DNA of 64,000 bases from Holothuria scabra. Taxonomy: Eukaryota > Echinodermata > Holothuroidea > Aspidochirotida > Holothuriidae. The DNA lies in the NCBI GenBank assembly GCA_037179385.1, contig CM074187.1:43558879-43622878 (forward strand), written 5' to 3'. The notes under the pieces were generated by a model that ran no database searches, was not told the origin of the DNA, and saw only the letters and a list, made by a program, of their open reading frames with translations. Both the position numbers and the translations under genes were made by a program. Below, in pieces: positions 14,301 through 22,453 of the stretch (within the stretch, counting starts at the first letter, position 1; every line of letters begins with the position of its first letter).

Positions 14301-17300
14301 TTCAAGACATTTTCACTTAAGTCAAACTCATTTCTGTCATCAATAACATCAGAATCATTAGAAATACCAACAAAAGGAAGCACTGAATCCATTCCGTTAT
14401 CATGAAAAGAAAACAACATAGAAGAACAGCTACACAGAATGACGTCCATCTCAAGCTATATGTCCATATATTTGGCGATGTGGTCCATGAACAGGATGAG
14501 TCAGGTGAAGACAGAGCTATGCATGACCTGCTTTTGAGGTGGTCGTGAATGACGTGATTACTGTGAATATGGAGATCAGTCACTGTATCACAGGCTGGTT
14601 TCTATTGTTAAGCGATAAATAGGATTTCCTCTCGATGTAATACAATTAAGCTTTGCAGGATTTGCGATGAATGTATGATGGTTGTAGGCCTTTGGCATAC
14701 ATGAGCATTTTGTTGAAATCTGCATATAAGCTGTAGTTATTTTGTCCATACAGCTCACAAGAATGATCGTTAGATTGTCAGATGCCACTTCAGATCCACT
14801 GAGCGCACTTGCCTATGATGTGTGTTGTGTTCACATGAGTTGTGACTCTAGGGCTTGTGAAGGTTCTATAAATGTTGTGTTAAAACAACTTCATGCCATG
14901 ACAAGGCCCCTTACAGAAACTTACATTTCTAAAATCCAGATATGTGGGCCTTAGATGGGGTTTTCAGCAGAATGTTTTCTCCATGATTAGCGGCACATAC
15001 AATGTAATGCAGAGATTCTTATCAGGCTTATGTAAATAAGCTATGTGGTCATGCACCTTTTTCTGTTTAATAGAACTTTTCTGGAGCAAGATAATCAGCT
15101 AAAGAGGGATAAGAACTGTTGGCAGGAAATGAATAAAACTGGACAGAGGAAATAAGCATTACCTCCGTGGTTGAACAATTTCTGTCAAAATATGTAAGGG
15201 ACAGACCTTTACATTAGGACTTCACTTGCTTAAAAGTAAGGACACTCTGACCAGACCTTGCAAAGGGGAGGTCAGGTGTAATAAAATCCTCCTTATCTGT
15301 TCATGTAATTGTTGTAAGAAACCACTATCACTTCTATAATAACTTTTAACCCCTGGCCTGTGGGGAACTTTTTCCAGACTTTGCTTACACAGCCTACAGT
15401 ATTAACACACAAAAAAAGCTACTGAAATGTCCAGTGATTGCATAGTTAAATCTTTTAGTGAGATTATGACCAGGAAGCCTTTAATTACCCAAAGAAGAGG
15501 TCATATGTCACTGCGAATAAATCAGCCATGTTCACAGAAACCAAATTTAAATGTATTTGGTAACAGAAACCCAGTTTATGATTCAAAAACCATAGTTTGG
15601 ATCCCTAAGCAGATGAGTTCATAATGACATGTAAGAGGCCTTACTAGGTGCAGCATAAGTGCATCATATTCCTCATAAAATATTGGTCAAAGTCTATTAA
15701 CTGTTGGGTCAAGTGTGTAACAGAGCTGTGTGTCAATGTACAAAAATATTTGACAATCTTAATGAACATTGACTGGCCTTGTCTCAGGGTCAAAAGTGTT
15801 CATTTTACAATTTATAAGTGCATAAGGTGCAAAAACTGTGGTTACTTGTCCATTGGCCTGAATGGAGACCAACTGCATGTTCAAGTGACTCGAGCATCAG
15901 ATTTTCAGTCAGGAGGTCGTGAGTTCAAGTCCTGATCGAGTCATACTGAAGACTTTAAAACCGGAACCTACTGCCATTGTGCTTGGTGCTCAGCATTGGC
16001 AATGGAGTAGGAAACAAGCCAGTGATCCACAACTGGAAAAAAGGCCGTGACGGGCTCAACTTGAACAAGTTGGTTGGAAACTGAGCCGTAAAACTCCTTC
16101 TAACTGACCTGAATGGAGAGATACAGGTGTGAATTGTGATAAAGGGGGTGTACTATTGTTTTACTCATCTTAGTAAGTAGGAAGAAATTTGTGCATAGTT
16201 TATATTATTTGTTTATATGTGGTATCTTGCCAGTTACTTAGAATGGAAACCGTGTTTTATAACTGCTTAAAATCTCTGGGTGGCATTAAGTCTCTTTTTA
16301 AATTCTTTTTGACAGGATACCAAGTCACTCAGTGCACTTGACCAAAGTTTTGCTAACACTGCTGTGTGATATTTCAACGATCGATCCTTTTAATATCACA
16401 GATACAGGTAGGAATGCAGTAGTGTTCATCTTTTTATTTTATCCTCTTAAATTCATTTGCCTGAATATGCTTGCCATGGCAATTTGGAAAAAGTATGTTT
16501 TGTACCTTCAGTTGCCAGAAATTTACTGTTAGGGTTTGTGTGTTGATCCATAAGGAGTTGTTACTGGAAAATACAATGCCGAAATCACCTTTTGGGGGGG
16601 GTGGGTCTGGGGGGAGGGTTATCTGTACTTCTCTCAAGTCAGTGACTTAAAACATCTTAACATGGTTGTAGGTATACATGATGCCAAATTGCCTATCGGT
16701 AATTAATTTCAAGTCAAATCACAATGGTTGAAATGCAATGATCTTATGATGTCATATCTTGTAATTGTCATGTTTCAACCCTTCCAATCGACTTCTCTGA
16801 ACTCCATCTCCCTCCTTCTCATTGCCTTTGTCACATTGATATATAATTTTGAAATTTGCTTCCCTTATTTGTCACTGTACATTATTCAACAGTGTACAAT
16901 ACCAGCAATTGTCTTAGTCAGGGTCCTGGGCAGGAGGGGGGGGGCTTCCACAAGTTTTGTGCTTGTTTCCCCCTCCCCCTCCCCGAAGAGAAAAAAGAAC
17001 TCAATATGTCTCAAACAGAAATGTTTAAAACAATTGATATGGACTAGGGATTTGTAAAATGTAATTTCCAAACTTTCTTTCAAATATTTACGCTTCACTA
17101 TGGTGTACTTATGCATCATAGGCATAACCACACAAGGCCACAGGGTCTTTTCCAATAAAATCCTGCGAAAAAAGTATGTTCTGGAATGGAACAAAATAGT
17201 TGAGTTCAAATGATGCTAAATGTTGCACCAAATTGGCTTTTAGGTTATTTAAGACTTTTCTTAAAGGAAAGGGGGACGTCCATTCCCCTTGTCATTCTCT

Positions 17301-18368
17301 CCGAGGCCAGTGATGAAGCTCTGCAGTTAGCAACCCCCAGTTGCAACTCCTGGCTATGCCAATGCTATGCATGTGAGTAATGCTGTAGTAAGATATGTTA
17401 AAAGTGCAAAGGTATCTTACTTTATTGGTTTGCTCAAAGTTTTAAAACTATGCTGTTATACTGCCCCCAACTGTGGCTGGGGGTTGTAGAATATGCTCAT
17501 GGTATTTCCCACCTGTTGTAAGATGTGACGAAAGGGAAGGAATTGCTTCGTGTCTGAACCGTTTTTGAAACAGAACTTAAACTTGCTCTGTATTAACCTC
17601 CACCTTTCTATCTGATTGACATTATTTAACACAAAACATTGTGGTCTGTCCTTAAATCTTTAACTATAACTGCACAACTGAATTAGACTATATGTTGTGA
17701 TGAAGCTACAGATCCCTTTGGAAATGAAAGAAATTTAATACCATGCCCTGGAATTATAAATGTAAGTTCAGTGTTGTATTCCCAGTATGTCAATCATCCT
17801 CTTTTATCCTTATTTCATGAGACAAACATGAATTCTAAGATATTCTTTTACATCCAGACATCAGTTGTTTATCTTGTTGAATTATTCTGATGGTGAGTGT
17901 GGTAGTGAAAGTGCAGATAAACCATATGAATATTTACAGTTTCATGCAAGCATATCAGATAAAAGAACAACACTCAATTTCATGGAGTAGGCCATTGAAG
18001 TCTTTTATTGTAGTTTGATATAAATCATATATTTCAAAATGCTCTTTTGTATCATCACAAGTGATGAATGATAAGATACATCTGTACCATGTGTTTTTAT
18101 GGAGCCTGACAATGCCATCACAAGAACCTCTTGGCCATGTTCCAGAAGATACATCTGTAATATGATAAATTTCCAAGTAAACTTGTCCCCTTTTTTTGTT
18201 TTCATTTCAGCTCGACATGAAATGCAAGAGAGATCTGAAGACTGCTTGCGTCTTTTGAAGAAATGTGACACGTTAACTGTGGAGCCTGCTATAAAAGAAA
18301 TTCTTAAAACTTCTTCACTTGATCAGTTTGTTCGAGAAAGTCTTGAAAGAGTTCTAAGAGAAGGGTGA
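1..18368 (+). CDS. TTI2: TELO2-interacting protein 2 (TTI2)-like, 3' part of gene, 8 exons
   Basis: TTI2 is a helical-repeat subunit of the TTT complex (TELO2-TTI1-TTI2), which works with HSP90 to fold and stabilise PIKK kinases such as mTOR, ATM and ATR. Eight exons with GT/AG borders join in one frame: 1-46, 228-439, 1338-1406, 3276-3329, 4111-4419, 9752-9864, 16316-16407 and 18211-18368, giving 1053 nt ending in TGA. The identification rests on the family-like block LLPPALLFVDDYQ, then LLGIRCLQHIIKQ, then the segment ELRWYGRSDVIFQALQPLL, followed by a helical C-terminus. The 5' exons are outside the window, so the start is not seen. The second exon has an in-frame TAA at 392-394. The other exons look intact, which argues against an old pseudogene. 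Introns are phase 0 in the middle of the gene. Assignment is from recalled family features, not an alignment. Confidence 0.8.
228..439 (+). CDS. TTI2: TTI2-like exon with an in-frame TAA
   Basis: The acceptor TTATTTCAG ends at 227 and the donor GTAATT starts at 440. The frame set by the previous exon runs from 230, is interrupted by TAA at 392-394, and continues in the same frame as QHFAELADK up to the donor, which is phase 0 and matches the next exon. Protein-like sequence on both sides suggests one exon with a nonsense codon. Alternatively, a weak donor GTACTT at 311 and the good acceptor CTTTTTGCTCAG ending at 415 would remove 105 nt in frame, stop included. Confidence 0.55.
919..1019. repeat. 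(ATTC)n microsatellite
   Basis: About 100 bases of tandem ATTC with one imperfect unit (ATGC) near 955, in a TTI2 intron. The open frame across it is a repeat artefact. Confidence 0.98.
1338..1406 (+). CDS. TTI2: TTI2-like exon (LLPPALLFVDDYQ)
   Basis: Follows the acceptor TTTATTTTCAG and ends at the donor GTGAGG. It is 23 codons, phase 0 on both sides, encoding HPFVGEHLNSLLPPALLFVD plus DYQ, the proline-rich helix and DDY signature I associate with TTI2. Confidence 0.75.
1510..1990. repeat. 93-bp minisatellite, about 5 copies
   Basis: The landmark AAGGCATGCCC recurs at 1570, 1663, 1756, 1849 and 1942, an exact 93-base period. Each unit is itself built of shorter CCCACTCTGSCATG and CTATA variants. 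It lies in a TTI2 intron. Because 93 is divisible by three, two frames stay open without any coding meaning. Confidence 0.97.
1991..3275. other. TTI2 intron sequence, nothing recognised
   Basis: AT-rich intronic DNA between the minisatellite and the exon at 3276. I see no exon, RNA gene or element border. The remaining parts of the introns at 440-918 and 3330-4110 are equally plain. Confidence 0.5.
3276..3329 (+). CDS. TTI2: TTI2-like exon (LLGIRCLQHII)
   Basis: An 18-codon phase-0 exon after the strong polypyrimidine acceptor TTTCTTTCTTGCAG and before GTAAGG. It encodes LANKLLGIRCLQHIIKQV, which continues the helix after DDYQ. Confidence 0.75.
4111..4419 (+). CDS. TTI2: TTI2-like central exon (103 codons)
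   Basis: The longest exon in the window. It starts DPTELRWYGRSDVIFQALQP after a TTTTAAG acceptor and ends LRHMK before GTAAGT at 4420. It is phase 0 on both sides. The content is leucine-rich amphipathic helix, as expected for an armadillo-like repeat protein. Confidence 0.85.
5073..5129. repeat. Hairpin-forming inverted repeat
   Basis: The left arm 5073-5094 (core GTTTCATGTG) pairs with the right arm 5111-5129 (core CACATGAAAC), with a 16-nt loop. It sits in a stretch rich in GTTGCA and TTGCAAC motifs (4850-5230) that could be a degenerate inverted-repeat element. Confidence 0.6.
5314..5354. repeat. (TG)n microsatellite
   Basis: About 20 uninterrupted TG units preceding the satellite array. 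Confidence 0.98.
5365..7410. repeat. Tandem satellite, about 14 units of 135-156 bp, rich in AGGTCA direct repeats
   Basis: The TCAAAGGTCA landmark recurs at about 5475, 5620, 5776, 5931, 6077, 6233, 6368, 6513, 6658, 6803, 6959, 7104, 7249 and 7393. The usual spacing is 145 nt, with 156-nt variants carrying an extra ATTCCTTAGAAATTG segment. A typical unit contains AGGTCAAAGGTCA (two AGGTCA half-sites spaced by 1, DR1), GGGGTCA, and AGGTCAAAAGGTCA (spaced by 2, DR2), plus ATATCTCGAGAACGGTACAT. Units at both ends are diverged. It lies inside a TTI2 intron. Confidence 0.95.
7956..8255 (+). mobile_element. MITE family B, copy 1 (TTAA-flanked)
   Basis: About 300 bp running from TTAAAGGCCCAACTCTCTCA to GGGGTGAGAGGTTTGGCCCT plus TTAA, i.e. 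imperfect terminal inverted repeats next to TTAA. A second copy lies at 38907-39211, and diverged minus-oriented copies lie at 56389-56690 and 51965-52095. Confidence 0.85.
8256..9751. other. TTI2 intron sequence, nothing recognised
   Basis: AT-rich intronic DNA without a recognised exon, RNA or element. The short open frames here have no domain-like content. Confidence 0.5.
9752..9864 (+). CDS. TTI2: TTI2-like exon (RLLRVISNYLEL)
   Basis: Begins after TTTTTTATTACAG and ends CCAAG before GTAAGA, leaving two bases of an Arg codon completed at 16316. It encodes RLLRVISNYLELSDGKEEIS and then a helix ending in EAWPR. Confidence 0.85.
10053..10291 (+). mobile_element. piggyBac-type MITE family A, copy 1
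   Basis: Ends TTAACCCTTTACCGTTGT and ACAACGGTAAAGGGTTAA (first base of the right end differs slightly here) form terminal inverted repeats directly inside TTAA. CCC-starting ends with TTAA target sites are typical of piggyBac elements. It is GC-richer than its surroundings. This copy lacks about 20 bases near its left end (the GGGCATATTTGC segment) that the other copies have. No transposase. Confidence 0.88.
10424..10676 (+). mobile_element. tRNA-derived SINE S1, copy 1
   Basis: The tRNA-like head has an A-box-like TGGTCAAGTGGTTAGAGCAT and a B-box-like GGTTGGGAGTTCAGG. It is followed by the shared body (ACTGCCATTGTGCTTGG, AACAAGCCAGTGA) and tail (GGTTAGAAATTGGGCTGCAA). About ten related copies occur in this window in both orientations. 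Confidence 0.88.
10928..11088 (+). mobile_element. SINE S1, head-truncated copy
   Basis: Starts in the body at AACTTACTGCCATTGTGCTG and continues to the tail AACTGGGCCGTAAAACTCCA. The tRNA-like head is missing, a usual 5' truncation. Confidence 0.85.
11703..12977 (-). pseudogene. LINE reverse transcriptase fragment (424 codons open)
   Basis: Contains the RT motifs in order: QYSFRPGRST (about residue 27-36), FLDLSKAFDTIDH (61-73), GVPQGSILGPLFF (119-131) and LFADD (149-153, the catalytic YxDD-equivalent), then a thumb/C-terminal region ending RLWNSLPSSVI and FRKNISRHFI. The catalytic aspartates are intact. The frame is broken upstream: the conserved RPISLLP block expected before SKILERV is missing at 12975-12985, which points to a small deletion. 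It is part of the LINE at 11269-14600 and not a host gene. Confidence 0.92.
12962..13425 (-). pseudogene. LINE endonuclease-RT linker fragment
   Basis: Encodes YYNDIFCNAKNDSKLMWKLI followed by a linker with NPTKAAGYDDLRPAIV and RVIPVFKKGDKHK, the usual start of a CR1/jockey RT (PVFKKGD). It is in a different frame from the RT fragment downstream and from the endonuclease fragment upstream, so at least two lesions separate the parts. Confidence 0.88.
13354..14449 (-). pseudogene. LINE apurinic endonuclease domain fragments
   Basis: NIFHMNSHSLHKNFD and FTETWFS lie in one frame, IMGDFNIDLRKPESFDFLNN (about 13920-13985) in a second, and IDNVLTN plus SDITDHLPIFVNVNF in a third. These are the expected EN motifs ETW, GDFN and DHLPI. 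The spacing between ETW and DHL is shorter than usual for such domains, which suggests internal deletion as well as frameshifts. Confidence 0.85.
14601..15856. other. TTI2 intron sequence, nothing recognised
   Basis: Between the LINE and the next SINE. No exon, RNA gene or element border recognised. Confidence 0.5.
15869..16107 (+). mobile_element. SINE S1, full-length copy with 12-bp target-site duplication
   Basis: Flanked by CCTGAATGGAGA at 15857-15868 and again at 16108-16119, a perfect 12-bp duplication. It carries the A-box region CATGTTCAAGTGACTCGAGC, the B box GGTCGTGAGTTCAAGTCC, the body and the tail. The clean duplication marks this as the best-defined SINE border in the window. 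Confidence 0.95.
16316..16407 (+). CDS. TTI2: TTI2-like exon (HLTKVLLTLLCDIS)
   Basis: Acceptor TTTTTGACAG, donor GTAGGA at 16408. One base completes Arg, then IPSHSVHLTKVLLTLLCDIS and the segment TIDPFNITDT, ending with one base (G) of the next codon. Confidence 0.85.
16408..18210. other. Last TTI2 intron, nothing recognised
   Basis: Contains G- and C-rich runs (16593-16618, 16933-16985) and unclassified AT-rich sequence but no recognised exon or element border. Confidence 0.5.
18211..18368 (+). CDS. TTI2: TTI2-like terminal exon with stop
   Basis: Follows the acceptor TTTTGTTTTCATTTCAG. G from the previous exon plus CT gives Ala, then RHEMQERSEDCLRLLKKCDT and a helical tail ending LERVLREG and TGA (18366-18368). 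A candidate AATAAA poly(A) signal is at 18900-18905. Directly after the stop the sequence changes to a G-rich, transposon-terminus-like stretch. Confidence 0.85.
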
Positions 18369-18370
18369 AG

Positions 18371-18440
18371 CAGTGGGGTAGCTACTGGGGGTAAGGGGGG
18401 GAGGCCGGGGGGGCAAGTTGCCCCCACCCGGAAAAATTTT
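18371..18440. mobile_element. hAT-like terminus directly after the TTI2 stop (tentative)
   Basis: CAGTGGGGTAGCTACTGGGG begins two bases after TGA and is followed by long G runs and CCCCCACCCGG. Termini of the form CAGnGGnGTAGCTA are common among hAT elements, and one with an 8-bp duplication occurs at 52856. I could not find the other end, so only the terminus is called. Confidence 0.35.
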
Positions 18441-18899
18441 GGGGGAAATTTGATGAAAATGGGGAAATTTGATGAATGTTATTATTATTACAAAAATTTC
18501 TCAAAATTTATGTTAGAATAAGAAATTGTGAGACATTTCTCATACATAATTGGTATTTTCATGCAACAAATTAACTCAGATTTCGTCAGTGTTACATGAA
18601 CCGGCCCAATTCGCGTTCCACAGAAATGTCCTCGCCGCGTAGCAGATTGAATGTTCTCTTGTGCTTGTATACACACGGGGGTTATGATCAGTGCATTTCA
18701 GTGCACAAGAAGCTGTTATTCAGGTGATACTTTGGGAATTCAGTAAAAGGATGTGAAAACTGACAAGTCACTACCATAGATCCCAAGGTTGTTATATTCT
18801 TCTACAAGCTAGCAGTAGCTGTACGATTTTACTCTGTGTACATAACGATGCTTACAAGCTAGTTCGGGAAGATAGCTTTCTGCTGACTTTGAGTGTAAC

Positions 18900-18905
18900 A
18901 ATAAA
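18900..18905 (+). promoter_or_regulatory. Candidate TTI2 poly(A) signal AATAAA
   Basis: The first AATAAA downstream of the TTI2 stop, about 530 bases on. Only the hexamer supports it. Confidence 0.3.
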
Positions 18906-20194
18906 TGGACAATGAGTACCTTGTAGCCTTAGGAGGATTAACACTATCTGGGAGGAAATTGCAGGGCTGATAAGAACAGAGTCATTTATCTAACTGGCAG
19001 GTATTTCTTAGTCATGTTCACTCTTCCTGTGCCCATAATGGCCAGTAAAATAGAGTAGAGTAAACTTTATTGAATCCAATAAGGAAATTGCCCTGCTTGG
19101 TTGTTGGAACTGATCCATTTTTGCAATTTTTGAGCAATTTTTTCGTCCAAAAGTGTTCACATCTGACAGCATGTAATATGCTTTGATGCATGTAAGATTT
19201 AAAGAGAGGAGATAAACTGAGATATTCTGTATTCATACAGCCTGGTCACTCAGGGCTGCACACAATAAATAAAACACATTCATGTGTATTTCCATACTTC
19301 TTATGCTGTGGTCTCATGCACCTCATGCTCAGGGTAACACTGTGTAACCTAAAGCCTGCGTAACATCAGAACCTGGGTTTACTCTGGGTGGGTGTTTAAG
19401 TCTCAATCTACTTCAGATCACAGGCCTCTGTGGGTTTAAACATATTGTTTGTGGCAATCAGTAAAAGAATCATTTGTGTTAGGGTGCTAATACCCATAAA
19501 ATTTTGCAGTTATTGCTTTGTGAAATATTTCATCTCATTACTATGATAGCACAGCCCAATTAACCTAACACAGGGTATGAGAGAACACAGACTGGAAACA
19601 CAGATTTTAATAACCTGCAGTTTTGCTGTATTGTAAAGGTGGGTAACACCTAGTGCTGCTTAGGAGGTGAGACCAAGCCTTTTATATATGATCAGGATGA
19701 GGTGATGTGTAATGGGCTTACATCTAGGGGGTACTGCATCTCAGAATAGCATAATGTAGTTATCATAAATTCATAAGATTACGATGAGAATTCCATGAAG
19801 GCAGTGTGTTACACAGTAGCTTCCAGGAAAATAAAGAAATACTAGAACTGTAATTTGAGAAGTACAACAATAACATCACAAACTATTGCACACCCTTCCA
19901 TTTTAAATTGAATAATTTAACTTCAAATCTTTATATCTCAGCCCAGGTACTTCCTATGAAGATAGAAGTTGGACTCCAATGGATATTTCATGCTTTGCAC
20001 TCCATATTTTTCAAATTTTAGACTTGAGGTATACTGTGAGTCATTTTCCCAGCATCATAATCATGTAAAAACTAAAGGATTTTACTACACTGAAGGTGAA
20101 AAACTTTGTTACCACATGAAAATTTGCAACCTTTAATAGTCGTTCATCTCAACCATTATGATAGCTCAAGTATTTTGAGTTTTTGTTGCCCTAC

Positions 20195-20790
20195 CCTTTG
20201 CAGTTCATTCTTAGAACTTTTCTGTTACTGGTGATGTGGTTTCTGTCAGAATTAACTGTACTTTAATGAACATGAACATGAAAAGGCCTCCATTCCTAGA
20301 TTTTAATACCCAGTGGGCCATTTGTGTGAAGTATGGCTTTAAAAAACCTTCCATTTGCAGGCCAACACAGATTTTTCCACTTGGTTAGTTTACTAAGCAT
20401 TTCTTTTCCTCCCCTGTTGCAGTTGTGCACATTTGACATTTAATTTCCCTTCTATATTGGTTTAATTTTGGAAATGTAATGCCATTGTAGCAGCTTGAAA
20501 TATTTCTGAGACACTTTTTTGCCCTATTGATTTTGATCCATTCTTGGAATTTTTCTGTTGTACATGCTGTGTTTTCTGTTAGAACAATGCTTGGAAAACA
20601 TGAGACGGCATCTGTGCCTAGATTTTACCCATTAGAGTTAGATAGGTGGCCAAAAATTTGCTATTTGCCTTCCAGGGTGGGTTTCCCACTTGCACAGTTT
20701 ACTAAGCTATTCTTTCCTTCCTACAGAGCAATCATGCACTTGAGCCATGGACATAGGAGCCCAGTTTGATTTGGAGGCTGTAGCATCTTG
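20195..20790. repeat. Diverged tandem duplication, offset about 327 bp
   Basis: Shared landmarks in both copies include CATTCTTRGAA, TTTTCTGTT, CCTAGATTTTA, AGTTTACTAAGC and TTCYTCC. Substitutions and small indels are frequent, so this is an old duplication. Confidence 0.6.
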
Positions 20791-22094
20791 TCTGAAAGAT
20801 ATAACCAAACAATTTGCCCATTCTCTGTGTTTAATTGCTAATGTACATAAATATCATACTATCATGTAGGCAAGCCTCGGCCATTTCTGTTGCAGAGATC
20901 ACATGTCAATTACATACATCACATTTGCTGTTTTATTTTTCTTCTGTATGTTATAATTTTTGGGATGTAAAAGCCAAATAATTTTGTAAGTGAAAGAATG
21001 AATTGGAAACTAAAAACATGTTCCTTTAAAAGTAGAGTGGAGTTGTGCAATACAGTACCCAGATGGGTGGATTGTAATATGTTGGTATTGTTTTCTATTT
21101 GGATATTAACAACAGGTGTGGAATATTTGACTCAAAATGTATATAATACCTTCATGACACAAAACTGGGTGTGGAATAGGCATGGACCATTAGCAAAACA
21201 CACTTAAGGGGGGAGGACCATTTTAACTTAAAGGGAAACAAAGACTTTTTGACAAAAATCTATGTTCCCTTGACAAATTTGGTTCAAATTCCTTCAACTT
21301 ACTACAAACTGTGTTCATAAAATACATTTCTGCAACTCTGCCTAAATTTGATGGGGGTGGGGGGGTTTACAACCAGGGTGGGGAGTGGCCACACTTTCCA
21401 GAAATTTTCAAAGTTACAGCGAAGTAAGTTCCTTTTTTGTGTTTAAGTAAAGGTTATCTTATAAAGAGGTTGTAGGTTCACTGTCTTTTGAAAATACTTT
21501 GTTGAGAATTGGAAGGAAGAAATTCCCCCACCAATCAAACACTTGGGAGCTCCAGGGATAGGGGGCACAGAAGCCTATCCCTTCACATAATGTTCACAAA
21601 AGAAGATGGAATTTGTATGCAAAAATGCTGAATTCAGAAACAAAATTTAAGTCCATATCAATTTTTCCTTTATATCCCTTGTCAATTTTATTGCTTCCAT
21701 TTGAAAGATACAATTAGAACAATAAGAATATCTCACATACAATTAACATAAGTAGGAGAAAAAACGCTTGCAGATAAGATTAGTCTTTGCAAAAGATATA
21801 CAACACTTTGAAGACCTGAAGAAAGTGAATGCACACAAAATAACTGTTGTATTAAATAAATATTTGATCAAACCACACTGTGAATTCAAAATCATACATA
21901 TTACTATTATTCCTGGAAAATGGAGATTACAGAATAATCAAATACTTTGCTAACAAGCATTCTTTCAAAATCCCTGATTTCGTGCCACTTTATGAATAAT
22001 TGATATAATATCAAAAACCATTTAAGTGGTCCTGTAAATCCTGATAGGATATTATACCTACAAACATCAATCAATCAATCAAATGAATCAATCA

Positions 22095-22453
22095 TTAAAG
22101 GGAAATATTGTGTTTCTTTCACAAGGAAATTTCATCCTTTTAAAACCAATATTTATTGGCTAAGAGTGATAAATAATTAACAAATAAGGCAGTATGGTAG
22201 CCATCTTTTCAAGATGTAAGTTTCTCTCTGAGAGAAATTCAGTTGTTTGTTGCTCAAGAATAATTTGTTCACCCAAACTTTCAACATTTCAAAAGATGCA
22301 CCTTCCACAGCTCTTCTTGTGAATAATATTTTGAGGAGATGAAGGTATTGCTGGGGTTTATTGTTGAGCCTGAATGATTTGAAAACGACCAGAGCTACAG
22401 TATTTACTTTAAATGCTATGTTGGAGCATTTTAAATGCAATATTTCCCTTTAA
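22095..22453. mobile_element. MITE family D, TTAA-flanked
   Basis: TTAAAGGGAAATATTG at the left is mirrored by CAATATTTCCCTTTAA at the right, 359 bp apart. It has no coding capacity. A TTAA or TA target site is possible, because TTAA may belong to the terminal repeat itself. Confidence 0.85.

Larger units (their letters stand above)
11269..14600 (-). mobile_element. CR1/jockey-superfamily LINE, 5'-truncated and decayed
   Basis: A minus-strand non-LTR retrotransposon. From its 5' side come endonuclease remnants (ETWFS, MGDFNIDL, TDHLPIF), a linker, a reverse transcriptase with FLDLSKAFDTIDH, GVPQGSILGPLFF and LFADD, a C-terminus RLWNSLPSSVI, a 3' UTR of about 400 nt, and a short (AAACG)n-like tail at 11269-11292. 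The tail fits CR1-type 3' ends with microsatellite repeats. The left limit is approximate and no target-site duplication was found. It lies antisense in a TTI2 intron. Confidence 0.9.
18441..22094. other. Intergenic DNA 3' of TTI2, no gene seen
   Basis: AT-rich. The only structure noticed is a diverged duplication of about 270 bp (20195-20465 and 20520-20790). The first part may include the TTI2 3' UTR. Confidence 0.5.
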
